This document shows, one piece after another, positions 14,641 through 23,438 of a DNA stretch of 64,000 nt. The first letter of the stretch is position 1, and each line of letters begins with the position of its first letter. Both the position numbers and the translations under genes were made by a program. The DNA lies in NCBI GenBank assembly GCA_963821345.1, contig CAWGDM010000001.1, positions 62,001 to 126,000 on the forward strand, read 5' to 3'. The notes under the pieces are model-generated. The model worked only from the letters and a program-made list of their open reading frames with translations, did not search any database and was not told the origin of the DNA. The stretch comes from WHSW01 sp963821345 (GTDB taxonomy: Bacteria > Actinomycetota > Thermoleophilia > Solirubrobacterales > 70-9).

Positions 14641-15404
14641 TTCTGCGCCTCCGCCAGCGCCTCGGCCAGGGCCACGAACTGCTCCGGCTCGAGCCGCTCG
14701 GCCCGGGCGTCGGCGGGCAGCCCGAGCGCCTCGAGCGCCGCCCGCGCCGGCTCGCGCGAGCCCGGTCGCGCGTGCTCGAGCGAGCGGGCCAGGGACTTGC
14801 GCCGGTGGGCGAACGCGTCGCGGACCAGGCTCGCGACCGCCGGCGGCGCCGGCGGGCCGATCCGCCGCAGCCCGATCAACGCCGAGTCGACCCGCGGCCT
14901 GGGCGTGAACACGGCCCGGTCGACGGCCCGCAGCAACCGCACCTCGCAGCTGAGCTGGACGAGCACGCTCGGCGAGCCGTAGGTGCGGGAGCCGGGCGCC
15001 GCCCGCAGCCGGTCGGCGATCTCGCGCTGGACCATCAGGGTCCAGGTCTGCAGACCCGGAAGCTCGGCGATCGTCCGCAACAGCAGCGGGGTGGCGATCG
15101 AGTAGGGCAGGTTGGCGACCATCCGGTTCGGCGGCGGCTCGAGCGCCGCCAGATCGACCCGCATCGCGTCGCCGAAGTGGAGCTCGACGTTGCCGTGCTC
15201 GGCGGCGACCGCCTCCAGCGGCTCGCGCAGCCGCTGGTCGAGCTCGATCACGTGGACGCTCGCCACCCGCGGCGCCAGCTCGCCGGTCAGCGCCCCCTCT
15301 CCTCCGCCGACCTCGAGGACGACGTCGCCGGGTTCCAGCGAGGCCTCGCGGACGATCGCCCCCAGCAGGTTCGTGTCGGCGAGAAAGTTCTGGCCCAATC
15401 TCAC
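14637..15404 (-). CDS. rsmA: 16S rRNA (adenine1518-N6/1519-N6)-dimethyltransferase
   Basis: A 255-residue KsgA-type enzyme that dimethylates two adenines in helix 45 of 16S rRNA. From GTG 15404 it begins RLGQNFLADTNLLGAIVREA (the family GQNFL). The SAM-binding motif I is VLEVGGGEGALTGELA, and motif IV is VANLPYSIATPLLL (NLPY). The C-terminal substrate domain carries FAHRRKSLARSLEHARPG. It is translationally coupled to ispE downstream and follows tatD in the usual actinobacterial order. Confidence 0.95.
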   Translation of the reverse strand: MRLGQNFLADTNLLGAIVREASLEPGDVVLEVGGGEGALTGELAPRVASVHVIELDQRLREPLEAVAAEHGNVELHFGDAMRVDLAALEPPPNRMVANLPYSIATPLLLRTIAELPGLQTWTLMVQREIADRLRAAPGSRTYGSPSVLVQLSCEVRLLRAVDRAVFTPRPRVDSALIGLRRIGPPAPPAVASLVRDAFAHRRKSLARSLEHARPGSREPARAALEALGLPADARAERLEPEQFVALAEALAEAQK

Positions 15405-15447
15405 CGGCCACCTCCTCGGCTTCGCCTCTGGGGGTGCCGGGTGGGAG

Positions 15448-16225
15448 TCACCATCCGAAGACGCGCGCGGCGTTCGCCTCCACGGTCGCCTCGAGCTCGG
15501 CGTAGCCGACCCCGCGCACCTCGGCCAGCGTCTCGGCCGTCGCGACCACGTTCGCCGGCTGATTGGGCTTCCCGCGCACCGTCTGCGGCGACAGGAACGG
15601 AGCGTCGGTCTCGACCAGCAGGAGGTCGTCGGGCACCTGGGCGGCCGCCTCGCGCAGCGTCTCGGACTTCGGGTAGGTGACGTTGCCGGCGAACGAGCAG
15701 TACCAGCCCCAGTCGGCGGCCTCGAAGGCGCGCTCGGCCGGGGCCGAGAAGCAGTGGAGGATCACGGTCACCCCGGTCGCCTCGGCCCTGAGGATCTGAA
15801 AGGTCTCGTACAGCGCCTCGCCGTCGGTGGTCGTACCGCCGTCCCGGACGTGGATCACCAGCGGCTTGTCCAGCCGCCGCGCGATCTCGATCTGGGACCG
15901 GAATGCGTGGCGCTGGTCCTCGACGCGGGGCGCGGTCGCGGTAGTAGTCGAGCCCGGTCTCGCCCACCGCCGCGACCCGCGGGTGGCGCGCGAGCTCCTC
16001 GATCCGCGCGGCGGCGTCGTCGTCGAAGCCCGCGGCCCCGTTCGGGTGGCGCCCGACCGCCGCGTAGACGCCCTCGTGCGCCTCGGCGGCGGCGATCGCC
16101 AGCTCGGACGCCGCCTCGTCGATGCCGACGGTCAGCATCCGCCGGACGCCCACCCTGGCCGCGTCGGCGACCAGCTCGGCGTCATCTGGCTCGCACAGAC
16201 CCAGGTGGCAATGCGAGTCGATCAT
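15448..16225 (-). CDS. tatD: TatD-family metal-dependent hydrolase (one frameshift)
   Basis: ATG 16225 overlaps the preceding stop (ATGA). The N-terminal part MIDSHCHLGLCEPDDAELVA has the HxH metal motif and continues through AVGRHPNGAA and VGETGLDYYRDRA. An extra base in the C-run of CGCCCCGCG (plus GGGG at about 15937-15940) breaks the frame. The next frame continues EDQRHAFRSQIEIARRLDKP, then IHVRDGGTTT, VILHCFSAPAERA and LLLVETDAPFLSP, ending at 15448. The corrected length of 258 residues is normal. It acts as a DNase or D-amino-acyl-type hydrolase in the cytoplasm. Likely a sequencing indel. Confidence 0.88.
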
Positions 16226-16789
16226 CCCGTCACCGCCTGCGGCTCGCCAACGCCGACCGCGAGCGGCTCGCCGTCCAGCGGCGCGCCGAACGTCCACGGC
16301 GGCGGGCCGATATCGCGGTTGGTGTCGAGCTGCACGTACCAGCGCGGCCCCTTGGCGGTCGCGACCAGGTCCATGTAGGACACGTCGGCAAGCGTCAGCC
16401 CGCGCTCCTCGCTGATCTCGGTGCCGATCAGCGCCGGGGCGTCCACCGGCACCTCCTCGGGGTCGAAGACGCCCTCGGCGGAGCCGGTTGCCGCGTCGAC
16501 GGCGCCCGGGGTGAGGTGCAGGGTGACGATGCCCTCGCCGGCCGCGAGCTGGTCGTCGACCTGCTCCAGCGCCGGCCCCAGGTTCGCGGCCCGAAACAGC
16601 GAGTCGGGATCGTCGCCCGCCACCGATCCGGGCGCCGACGAGGAGCTCACCCCGGGCTCGACCGAGTCGTCCGGCAGGTCGGGGGCGAGGCTGTTCATCG
16701 CCGAGGAAGCCGAGGTAGAGGCCGAGCGCGATCGCCAGCCCGTGGACGACGAACGGGACGACGGGGAGGCCGCGCGACTCGGTCGCCAT
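16222..16789 (-). CDS. Membrane-anchored hypothetical protein (one frameshift)
   Basis: ATG 16789 overlaps the SHOCT-gene stop (TGATG). It begins MATESRGLPVVPFVVHGLAI with one membrane helix (residues about 9-30). One surplus base in CTCGGCG near 16698 shifts it into MNSLAPDLPDDSVEPGVSSS, then a soluble domain with GEGIVTLHLTPGAVDAATGS and VSYMDLVATAKGPRWYVQLD, to TGA at 16222. The corrected length is about 188 residues. It is likely to be an exported domain held by an N-terminal anchor. Family unknown; it sits between tatD and the SHOCT gene. Confidence 0.6.
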
Positions 16790-17421
16790 CAGCCGCCCGC
16801 CCGCAGGATCTTCGCCTTCAGGTCCTCGAACTCGGAATCGCTCAGGGTGCCCTCGCGGCGCATGCTGTCGATCACCGCGAGCCGGTCCACCGACGCGGCC
16901 GGCGCCGGGGTGGCGAACTGGCTCGCGGTCGCGGCCATCCGCGCGAAGGCGGGCCCGACCGGACCGACGCCGATCGCAGCGCCGCGAGTGCGAAGGCTGA
17001 GCGACAGCAGCCCGCCCGCCCCCATGATCAGCCCCATGAAGCCGACGATCAGCCCGCCGGCCTTGCCGCCCGGGCCGGGGTTGGCGTCCGGCCCCCAGAC
17101 GGCCAGCAACGAGCCTGCGGCCAGCGACCAGAAGAGGCCGGTCCAAAACCAGATCACCACCGCCGCGCCCTGCGGCTCGCCGCCGCCGGGCGGCTTGCCG
17201 CGGGTCAGGTAGATGCCCGCGGCGACGAACAGCAGCAGGACCCCGCCGGTGAGGCCGAGCATCAGCCCGCCGATCCCGTCCGGGCATTGGCGCGCCGAGA
17301 CATAGGGCCCGCCGCTGGCGCAGGTGCCGATCTGCAGCAGCTGGTTGACGCCGTACCCAACCACCACCCAGCAGAACGCGAACAGCGTCATCGCCACGAA
17401 GGTGCGGATGACGTAGCGCAC
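16789..17421 (-). CDS. Polytopic membrane protein with C-terminal SHOCT domain
   Basis: A 210-residue protein from GTG 17421, which lies 2 nt after the metG stop. Four hydrophobic helices are visible (about residues 6-28, 48-70, 84-105 and 115-140), beginning VRYVIRTFVAMTLFAFCWVV. The last 30 residues, IDSMRREGTLSDSEFEDLKAKILRA, fit the SHOCT motif (an L-x-x-x-G-x-I-T/S-x-x-E-F-x-x-x-K-x-x-I/L-L pattern), usually an oligomerisation tail. The function is unknown. It is part of the leftward metG operon by spacing. Confidence 0.75.
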   Translation of the reverse strand: MRYVIRTFVAMTLFAFCWVVVGYGVNQLLQIGTCASGGPYVSARQCPDGIGGLMLGLTGGVLLLFVAAGIYLTRGKPPGGGEPQGAAVVIWFWTGLFWSLAAGSLLAVWGPDANPGPGGKAGGLIVGFMGLIMGAGGLLSLSLRTRGAAIGVGPVGPAFARMAATASQFATPAPAASVDRLAVIDSMRREGTLSDSEFEDLKAKILRAGG

Positions 17422-17423
17422 CG

Positions 17424-18917
17424 CTAGTCCTCGAGCTTCGGGAACAGGGGCGGGATCCGCTCGATCCGCGCGCCGCCGCCGCGGGCGCCGAAGGCGTCGA
17501 GCTCGCGATTGCCCTCGGCGAGCGCATCGAGCAGCCGGCCGCTGGACTCGGGCATGTAGGGGTGCAGGAGCAGGGCGAGGAACCTGATCCCCTCGGCGAG
17601 GTTGTAGAGCACCGTGTCCAGCCGTTCGGCCTGCGAGTCGTCCTTCGCCAGCTCCCACGGCTTCGTCTCCTCGACGTAGGCGTTCAGCCGGCGCACCCGC
17701 GCCCAGATCTCCTCCAGCGCGCGCGAGATCTCGATCCGGTCGAGCAGCTCGCGAACCTCGCCGTCGAGCCCCGCCAGATCGAGGTCGGGGTCCGGCCGTG
17801 CGTCGGGGACCACCCCGTCGCGGTAGCGCTCGATCATCGCCAGCGTGCGCGAGGCGAGGTTGCCCCAATCGTTGGCGAGCTCGCTCTCGTAGCGGGCCTC
17901 GAAGCCGGCGGCCGAGACGCTCCCGTCCTGGCCGAAGGAGACCTCGCGCATGCAGTAGAAGCGCAGCGCGTCGGCGCCGAAGCGGTCGATCACCTGGTTC
18001 GGGTCGAGCACGTTGCCGAGCGACTTCGACATCTTCTTCTCGCCCATCAGCAGGAAGCCGTGGACGTAGACGTGCCGTGGCGGCTCGAGGCCGGCGGCGA
18101 GCAGGAAGGCAGGCCAGTAGACGGTGTGGAACTTGAGGATGTCCTTGGCGATCACGTGCAGGCTCGCGGGCCAGAAGCGATCGGTCAGGTCCTCGCCCTC
18201 GCGCGCGTACGAGAGCGCCGTGTAGTAGTTGAGCAGCGCGTCCCACCAGACGTACAGCACCTGCTCGGGATCCCACGGGACCGGGACGCCCCAGGAGAGC
18301 TCGGGGCGCGACAGCGAGACGTCCTGGAGGCCGCCCCTGATGAACGAGAGCGCCTCGTTGCGGCGAAACGACGGCTGGACGAAGTCCGGCTGCTCCTCGT
18401 AGAGGCGTTCGAGGTCGTCCTGGAACGCGGAGAGCTTGAAGAACCAGTTCTGCTGGCTCTCGCGCTCGAGCGGGATCTCGTGGATCAGGCAGGTGTTGTC
18501 GGGGCCGATCTCGGCCTCGGACTTGAAGTCGGCGCAGCGCGGGCAGTACCAGCCCTCGTAGAGGCCCTCGTAGACGTGCCCGTTGTCGTGGACCCGCTGG
18601 ACGACCTCCTGGACCCGGGCCTGGTGCTCGGCGTCGGTGGTCCGGATGAAGAAGTCGTTGGAGGCGTCGAGGCGCTTCGCGAGCTCGCGGAACTTCGGCG
18701 CATTCTCGTCGACCAGCTCCTGGGCGCTCAACCCCTGGCGCTCGGCCGCCTGCGCGACCGGCTCGCCGTGCTCGTCGGTGCCGGTGAGGAAGAAGACGTC
18801 GTCACCGCGCTGGCGGTGGTGGCGGGCGAGCACGTCGGCGGCGATCGTCGAGTAGGCGTGCCCGAGGTGGGGCTCGGCGTTGACGTAGTAGATCGGCGTG
18901 GTGACGTAGAAGCTCAC
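17424..18917 (-). CDS. metG: Methionyl-tRNA synthetase
   Basis: A 497-residue class I synthetase from GTG 18917. The first residues YVTTPIYYVNAEPHLGHAYS carry the HIGH-type motif (HLGH). FLTGTDEHGEPVAQAAERQG is the methionine pocket. GWYCPRCADF with TCLIHEIP gives an incomplete zinc-type knot. GEKKMSKSLGNVLDP is the KMSKS loop. The length matches the short single-domain type without the C-terminal dimerisation module. Intact. It leads the leftward operon metG, SHOCT, 16222-gene, tatD, rsmA and ispE. Confidence 0.96.
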   Translation of the reverse strand: MSFYVTTPIYYVNAEPHLGHAYSTIAADVLARHHRQRGDDVFFLTGTDEHGEPVAQAAERQGLSAQELVDENAPKFRELAKRLDASNDFFIRTTDAEHQARVQEVVQRVHDNGHVYEGLYEGWYCPRCADFKSEAEIGPDNTCLIHEIPLERESQQNWFFKLSAFQDDLERLYEEQPDFVQPSFRRNEALSFIRGGLQDVSLSRPELSWGVPVPWDPEQVLYVWWDALLNYYTALSYAREGEDLTDRFWPASLHVIAKDILKFHTVYWPAFLLAAGLEPPRHVYVHGFLLMGEKKMSKSLGNVLDPNQVIDRFGADALRFYCMREVSFGQDGSVSAAGFEARYESELANDWGNLASRTLAMIERYRDGVVPDARPDPDLDLAGLDGEVRELLDRIEISRALEEIWARVRRLNAYVEETKPWELAKDDSQAERLDTVLYNLAEGIRFLALLLHPYMPESSGRLLDALAEGNRELDAFGARGGGARIERIPPLFPKLED

Positions 18918-18955
18918 TGCGACGGCTGAGCTTATTGCGCGCCTAGACTCAGTCC

Positions 18956-19396
18956 ATGGCGCACGAGCTGCAATGGAGGCTGGTCAACGTCGCGACCGCG
19001 GCCCACGTCGCCGCCTACCGGGCAACCGGCGGGCGCTTCCTGGTCGGGCCGCTGGGCGCCTCGCGGACGGTCCTGGTCGACCACGTCGGGCGCAAGTCCG
19101 GCAAGCACCGGACGACGCCGCTGCTCTACCTCCCCGACGGCGACGACGTCGTCATCGTCGCCTCGAAGGGCGGGTCGCACAAGCACCCGGCCTGGTGGCT
19201 GAACCTGCGCGAGATGGACGAGACCACGATCCAGGTCGGCTCCGAAAAGCGCCGGGTCACGATCCGCGAGGCCAACGCCGAGGAGCGGGCGCGGCTGTGG
19301 CCGAAGCTGGTCGCGATCTGGTCCGACTACGACCGCTACCAGCAGCGGACCGAGCGCGAGATCCCGCTCGCGATCCTCAGCCCCGCGGGCTCCTGA
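18956..19396 (+). CDS. Ddn-like nitroreductase-family deazaflavin (F420)-dependent oxidoreductase
   Basis: A 146-residue split-barrel protein. GASRTVLVDHVGRKSGKHRT followed by TPLLYLPDGDDVVIVASKGG is the family core: a beta-barrel with the R-K-S-G-K phosphate-binding loop and the SKGG motif. Then comes HPAWWLNL, which ends the F420-binding groove. Members reduce quinones or nitro compounds with reduced F420. The start ATG 18956 has TAGACT 6-8 bases upstream, suggesting a leaderless transcript. Divergent from metG. Confidence 0.88.
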   Translation: MAHELQWRLVNVATAAHVAAYRATGGRFLVGPLGASRTVLVDHVGRKSGKHRTTPLLYLPDGDDVVIVASKGGSHKHPAWWLNLREMDETTIQVGSEKRRVTIREANAEERARLWPKLVAIWSDYDRYQQRTEREIPLAILSPAGS

Positions 19397-19403
19397 CCGC
19401 GGG

Positions 19404-19670
19404 CTACAGCAGGCTGTCCTGGCCCCTGGCCGCGCCCTTGCGTCGCGGCACCCCGGCCGCCTCGGCCAGCGCCGCCTCGACGTCGGCGAGGATCGCGCGC
19501 TCCGACCGCGAGGCGACCAGCGGCTCGGCGAGCCCGTCGACGTGGACGTAGGTGCGGCGCCCGTCGCCGCGCTCCTCGGGGCTCAGCGGGACGAGCGCGA
19601 AGACCCGGTCGGCGCGGACCCAGCGCCCGTAGCCGAGTGAGATCAGCCTCGGGTCGCGCTTCTTCGCCAT
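19404..19670 (-). CDS. RemA/DUF370-like small protein
   Basis: An 88-residue protein from ATG 19670. The segment RLISLGYGRWVRADRVFALV resembles the opening of DUF370/RemA DNA-binding regulators (an F/L-I-x-I/L-G-x-G-x-x-V-x-A-x-R pattern). It is followed by SPEERGDGRRTYVHVDGLAE and a helix SERAILADVEAALAEA. The match is partial and the C-terminus is longer and charged, so I treat the family as likely but not certain. It would act as a small DNA-binding regulator. Convergent with the F420 reductase, with a 7-bp gap. Confidence 0.55.
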   Translation of the reverse strand: MAKKRDPRLISLGYGRWVRADRVFALVPLSPEERGDGRRTYVHVDGLAEPLVASRSERAILADVEAALAEAAGVPRRKGAARGQDSLL

Positions 19671-19691
19671 CGCCCGAGCTTACGCCGGACC

Positions 19692-20045
19692 TCAGTCGGA
19701 CGGCCGCGGGTCGAGCTTGTTGAGCTTCTTCTTGACCAGGTCCTTGCAATCGGGCGAGAACACCGGGACGCCGGAGACGCCGACGTTGCCCTCGCCGCTC
19801 GCGATCACCAGCCCGAGGTCGTCCTTGTCGGCGGCCGCGTTGACCTCGTCGGCGTCGTTGAGCAGCTGGCGCTCGACCTCGCAGAACTGGTCGCCGTCGA
19901 GCATGTAGCCGTTCTCGGACTTCACGAGGTTGAGCTTGTCGATGATCTGCTTGTCGCTGTAGTGCTTGGACTCGCCACCGCAGCCCGCGGCGAGCAGCGC
20001 CACCGCCAGCGCGGCCGCGATCGGAATCCGTTCCCGCGCCGTCAT
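19692..20045 (-). CDS. Small secreted lipoprotein, unknown function
   Basis: A 117-residue protein from GTG 20045. A short basic N-terminus is followed by the hydrophobic stretch IPIAAALAVALLAAGCGGES, with a lipobox (LLAAGC) at Cys-22. The mature part has two further Cys, in FCEVERQLL and SPDCKDLVKKKL, that could form a disulphide. The body is charged (DADEVNAAADKDDLGLVIAS). No family is recognised. It lies downstream of the first secreted paralogue and its terminator, on the same strand. Confidence 0.6.
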   Translation of the reverse strand: MTARERIPIAAALAVALLAAGCGGESKHYSDKQIIDKLNLVKSENGYMLDGDQFCEVERQLLNDADEVNAAADKDDLGLVIASGEGNVGVSGVPVFSPDCKDLVKKKLNKLDPRPSD

Positions 20046-20074
20046 CGTCGCGGCAACCTATAGAACGGCAAAGA

Positions 20075-20100
20075 GAAGGGCGGCCCGAGGGCCGCCCTTC
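20075..20100 (-). terminator. Rho-independent-type terminator after secreted protein 1
   Basis: A perfect 11-bp stem, GAAGGGCGGCC / GGCCGCCCTTC, with loop CGAG, followed on the minus strand by TCTTTGC. An almost identical structure follows the paralogue (20943-20968), so gene and terminator were duplicated together. Confidence 0.75.
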
Positions 20101-20127
20101 CCGAACGCTCTGGCAGAGAAGCGGAAC

Positions 20128-20874
20128 CTACTTGTGGCCCTTCGGCTTCTTCTGCTTGCACTTCTGCGTGACCTCGACGGTGTCCTGTGAGCCGTCCGCG
20201 TAGGTGACCCTGCGCTGGAAGGTCATCGTCTTGCTCTTGCAGCGACCAAGCAGCGCCTTGCTCGACTTCGAGATCGTCGCGTTGAACTTGGTGATCATCA
20301 GCGAGCCGGTCTGCGGCGCGTTCGGCACCGACAGGGCCTGCCCGAACTTGCTCCCGGCGTCCGACTTGACGATCGACCCCGGCACCGTCGGCGAGGCCGC
20401 CAGCAGCGTCGGGCTGTAGGTGTGCAGCTGGATCCCGTTGTTGGCGGGGCCGCGGAACACGCTGACCGTGATGTCGGAGATCACCAGGCCACCGGGGCCC
20501 TGGACCTCGGCAACGCCCTCGCCGATGAACGAGTCGGCGGGACACGCCGCCTTCGCCTGCGCCGGCGTGCTGCCACTCGCCGGCAGGGTGGTGCAGACCG
20601 AACCCGCGCTGAAGTCGAACTTGCCGTCCTTCGGATAGGACAGGTACTCGACCAGCGGGTTGCTCTGCAAGCCGGTGACGCCACCGGGGATCTCGGTGCG
20701 AACGCCCGAGAACATCTGGACCGGCTTGTACTTCTTCTTGTCCAGCTTGGTCGGGCTGATGGTGCCGTCGACGAATGCGTTCTGAGTATCGGCGGCGGCC
20801 CCGAAGGCAACGGACGTCGCCGCCAGGGCGGTGATCAGCCCGATGCCGACGACCACTCGGGATCTCTTGATCAC
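20128..20874 (-). CDS. Secreted protein of unknown function, copy 1
   Basis: A 248-residue protein. GTG 20874 is chosen for the strong GGAGGAGAGA site just before it. The N-terminus VIKRSRVVVGIGLITALAAT with VAFGAAADTQN is a Sec signal peptide, cleaved near AAA-DTQ. The mature domain includes GGVTGLQSNPLVEYLSYPKD, two Cys regions (VCTTLP and KAACPADSF) and GLVISDITVSVFRGPANNGI. It ends in a Lys-rich tail (KCKQKKPKGHK). I know no function. The next gene upstream is a close copy. Confidence 0.7.
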   Translation of the reverse strand: MIKRSRVVVGIGLITALAATSVAFGAAADTQNAFVDGTISPTKLDKKKYKPVQMFSGVRTEIPGGVTGLQSNPLVEYLSYPKDGKFDFSAGSVCTTLPASGSTPAQAKAACPADSFIGEGVAEVQGPGGLVISDITVSVFRGPANNGIQLHTYSPTLLAASPTVPGSIVKSDAGSKFGQALSVPNAPQTGSLMITKFNATISKSSKALLGRCKSKTMTFQRRVTYADGSQDTVEVTQKCKQKKPKGHK

Positions 20875-20942
20875 TCTCTCTCCTCCTAGTCCGTGAGCGT
20901 GACTTGGCGCCAACCTATACGACGGACGCAAGAGGGCAAAGA

Positions 20943-20968
20943 AAAGGGCGGCCCGAGGGCCGCCCTTT
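20943..20968 (-). terminator. Rho-independent-type terminator after secreted protein 2
   Basis: A perfect 11-bp stem, AAAGGGCGGCC / GGCCGCCCTTT, loop CGAG, followed on the minus strand by TCTTTGCCC. A duplicate of the structure at 20075-20100. Confidence 0.75.
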
Positions 20969-20995
20969 CCAAACGCTATGCAGAGAAGCGAACCC

Positions 20996-21732
20996 TTACT
21001 TGTGGCCCTTCTGCTTGCACTTCGTCTGCAGATCCACCGTGTCCTTGGAGCCGTCGGCGTAGGTGGTCACGCGCTGGAAGTCCATCGACTTCGACTTGCA
21101 GCGAGCCAGAGCGGACTTGCTCGCCTTGTGATCGTCGCGTTGAACTTCGTGATCATCAGCGAACCGGTCTGCGGCGCGTTCGGCACCGAGAGGGCCTGAT
21201 TGAACTTGCTGCCAGCATTCGACTTAACGATCGAGCCGGGCACCGTCGGCGAGGCCGCCAGCAGCGTCGGGCTGTAGGTGTGCAGCTGGATCCCGTTGTT
21301 GGCGGGGCCGCGGAACACACTCACGGTGATGTCGTTGATCACCAGGCCACCGGGACCCTGGACCTCAGCAACGCCGGAGCCGAGGTACGAGTCCTTCGGG
21401 CACGCGGCCTTCGCCTGATCGGGGGTGCTGCCGCTCGCCGGCAGCGTGGTGCAGACCGAGCCCGCGTTGAAGTCGAACTTGACGTTCTTGGGATACGAGA
21501 TGAACTCGACGATCGGGTTGCTCTGCGTGCCGGTGACGCCACCCGGAATCTCGGTGCGAACGCCCGAGAAGAGGTTGACCGGCTTGTACTTCTTCTTGTC
21601 CAGCTTGCTGGGGGTGACGCTGCCGTCGACGAACGCGTTCTGCGTGTCGGCCGCGGCCCCAAAAGCGAGTGACGACGCACCGACGGCAATAACGAGGCCG
21701 GTGGCGACGACGAATCGGGACTTCTTGAACAC
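20996..21732 (-). CDS. Secreted protein of unknown function, copy 2 (one frameshift near 3' end)
   Basis: From GTG 21732 (site GGAGGAGAA upstream), it begins VFKKSRFVVATGLVIAVGAS with a Sec signal peptide. It matches copy 1 through almost the whole domain (ADTQNAFVDG, EIPGGVTG, GLVINDITVSVFRGPANNGI, then QTGSLMITKFNATI). After ATI one base is missing (about 21130). The next frame supplies KSALARCKSKSMDFQR, TTYADGSKDTVDLQ and the tail KCKQKGHK, to TAA at 20996. Copy 1 has the same tail in frame, which supports an indel. Corrected length about 245 residues. Confidence 0.65.
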
Positions 21733-21893
21733 TTCTCCTCCTGATCCATTCGCGCAGCGATGCCGCGCACGACTGGTTTGAGTCTCAGCCACCACGCTTG
21801 CGGCGCGGCGCTCATTCATTACGTCCAACCCTCAGACCCGGCGAAAGTTGCTGCTCTCACCCAGGCCCCGCGCGGAGCATATACAGCCTGCTT

Positions 21894-23438
21894 CTACGGG
21901 AATGGCCGCACGTGCAGGTATTGCGACTGTTCGGCGTTGACGCCGATCGAGTTGTACGGATCCTGCTGGTTGCAAATCGCGGCGGTGATGTTCTGCGTGC
22001 TCAGCTGCTCGTTGAACGCGTACTTCTTCAGCCGGTCGAAGAACGCCTGCGCCAGGGCGACGTCGCCACCGACCCGCGAGTTGAACGCCGGGTTGAGCGG
22101 CGAGGTCGGGTCGAGGAAGGCGTTGATGCCCATGCTGCACTGGCGGACCTCGAATCCCCGCAGGCCGCCGCTGCCGACGTCGAGCAGCGACTTCGGCTTG
22201 AAGTACGGGTTCGTGCGCGAGAGCTGGAGCCGGTTCGGGTAGGTGGAGATCGCCTCGGGTGCCAGCGGCGCCTCGGTGCGCACGTAATGGAAACTCTTGC
22301 CCAGGGTCGGATCGAAGAAGACGCCGTTGCTGGCGGCGGCGAGGTTGCCGAGCGCCGAGGTGATCTCGTGCCTGTACATGCGGAAGACCTCGAGGATCGG
22401 GTTGAACTGCGCCAGCCACGGGTTGAAGCCCTTGAGCAACGGGGGCAGGTCGCTGTCGAGCAGCTTGCGGGTCGCCGCCAGGCCGGCGGGGCCGACGTCG
22501 ACCGCCTTCTGCAGGCCGACGAAGAACGCGCCCAGGACCGGAGTCAGGGTCTGGACGTCCTCGAGGGTCGGGGTCAGCTCGCGCACCGCGGGCTGCAGGC
22601 CGACCGCGACCGGGTCGGTGTCGACCGCGAACAGGCGCAGGCGGTCGAGGGTGAGCCGCGACTCGCGCAGGAAGGTCGGGAAGATGGTGAAGATCTGCTC
22701 GAGCTCGGCGTTTCGCTGGGCGGTGGTGGCGACCACCTCGGCCGAGTTCTGGATCGTCCCGCGCAGCTGGCCCTCGCGTTCGGAGAGCGCGCCAAACGCC
22801 TGGCCCGTGTTGCGGATGAAGCCGGACAGCGCGACATCCTGGCTGTCGAGCAGGCGCAACAGCCGGTCGGCGCTGTCGGCGAACGAGGGCAGGCTGGCGA
22901 GCGCGATCGAGAAGTCGTCCCCGCGACCGCGCAGGGACGCCGCCGCACCCTGCATCCACGCCTGGAACGCGGTTCGCGTGCGCGGGTTGAAGGCGCGGAA
23001 GATCTCGTCGAGCTGGACCGCGTCGGAGACCTGCGCCCGCGGTAGCGCGCCGCCCTCCGGCAGCGGGTCCGCCTCGTTGCTGCCCGGGGTCAGCTCGACG
23101 TAGGTCTCGCCGAGCAGCGTCTTCTGGCGCAGGATCGCGCGGGTGTCGTCGGGGATCGGCGCGTACTTGGCGTCGAGCTCGATCGTCGCGTCGGCGTTGC
23201 CGCTGTCGGAGAGGTCGATCGCCTTCACCTTGCCGACCGAGACGCCGGAGATCCGCACGTCGGACTCCTGGGCGAGCTGGGTCGCCTCGTTGAACGGGAC
23301 CGTGAACCGGTAGCCCTCGGCCTTCAGCGGGATCGCGCCGCCGAAGGTGATCCACAGGAACAGCGCCAGCGCGAAGCAGGAGATCGCGAAGCCGACGGCG
23401 ATCAGGATCCGTGCTGCTGTCGGTGGCCTAGTTTCCAT
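21894..23438 (-). CDS. MCE-family substrate-binding protein, sixth of six
   Basis: 514 residues, complete. An N-terminal membrane anchor (ILIAVGFAISCFALALFLWI) precedes the MlaD/MCE domain: YRFTVPFNEATQLAQESDVR, ISGVSVGKVKAIDL, TLLGETYVELTPG. A long helical segment (residues about 150-340) follows, as in proteins that build periplasmic needles or tunnels for lipid import. The C-terminal region has paired Cys (EVRQCSMGIN and TAAICNQQD). It overlaps the preceding mce gene by 11 nt. About 160 bp without a gene separate its end from the secreted-protein copy. Confidence 0.85.
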   Translation of the reverse strand: METRPPTAARILIAVGFAISCFALALFLWITFGGAIPLKAEGYRFTVPFNEATQLAQESDVRISGVSVGKVKAIDLSDSGNADATIELDAKYAPIPDDTRAILRQKTLLGETYVELTPGSNEADPLPEGGALPRAQVSDAVQLDEIFRAFNPRTRTAFQAWMQGAAASLRGRGDDFSIALASLPSFADSADRLLRLLDSQDVALSGFIRNTGQAFGALSEREGQLRGTIQNSAEVVATTAQRNAELEQIFTIFPTFLRESRLTLDRLRLFAVDTDPVAVGLQPAVRELTPTLEDVQTLTPVLGAFFVGLQKAVDVGPAGLAATRKLLDSDLPPLLKGFNPWLAQFNPILEVFRMYRHEITSALGNLAAASNGVFFDPTLGKSFHYVRTEAPLAPEAISTYPNRLQLSRTNPYFKPKSLLDVGSGGLRGFEVRQCSMGINAFLDPTSPLNPAFNSRVGGDVALAQAFFDRLKKYAFNEQLSTQNITAAICNQQDPYNSIGVNAEQSQYLHVRPFP

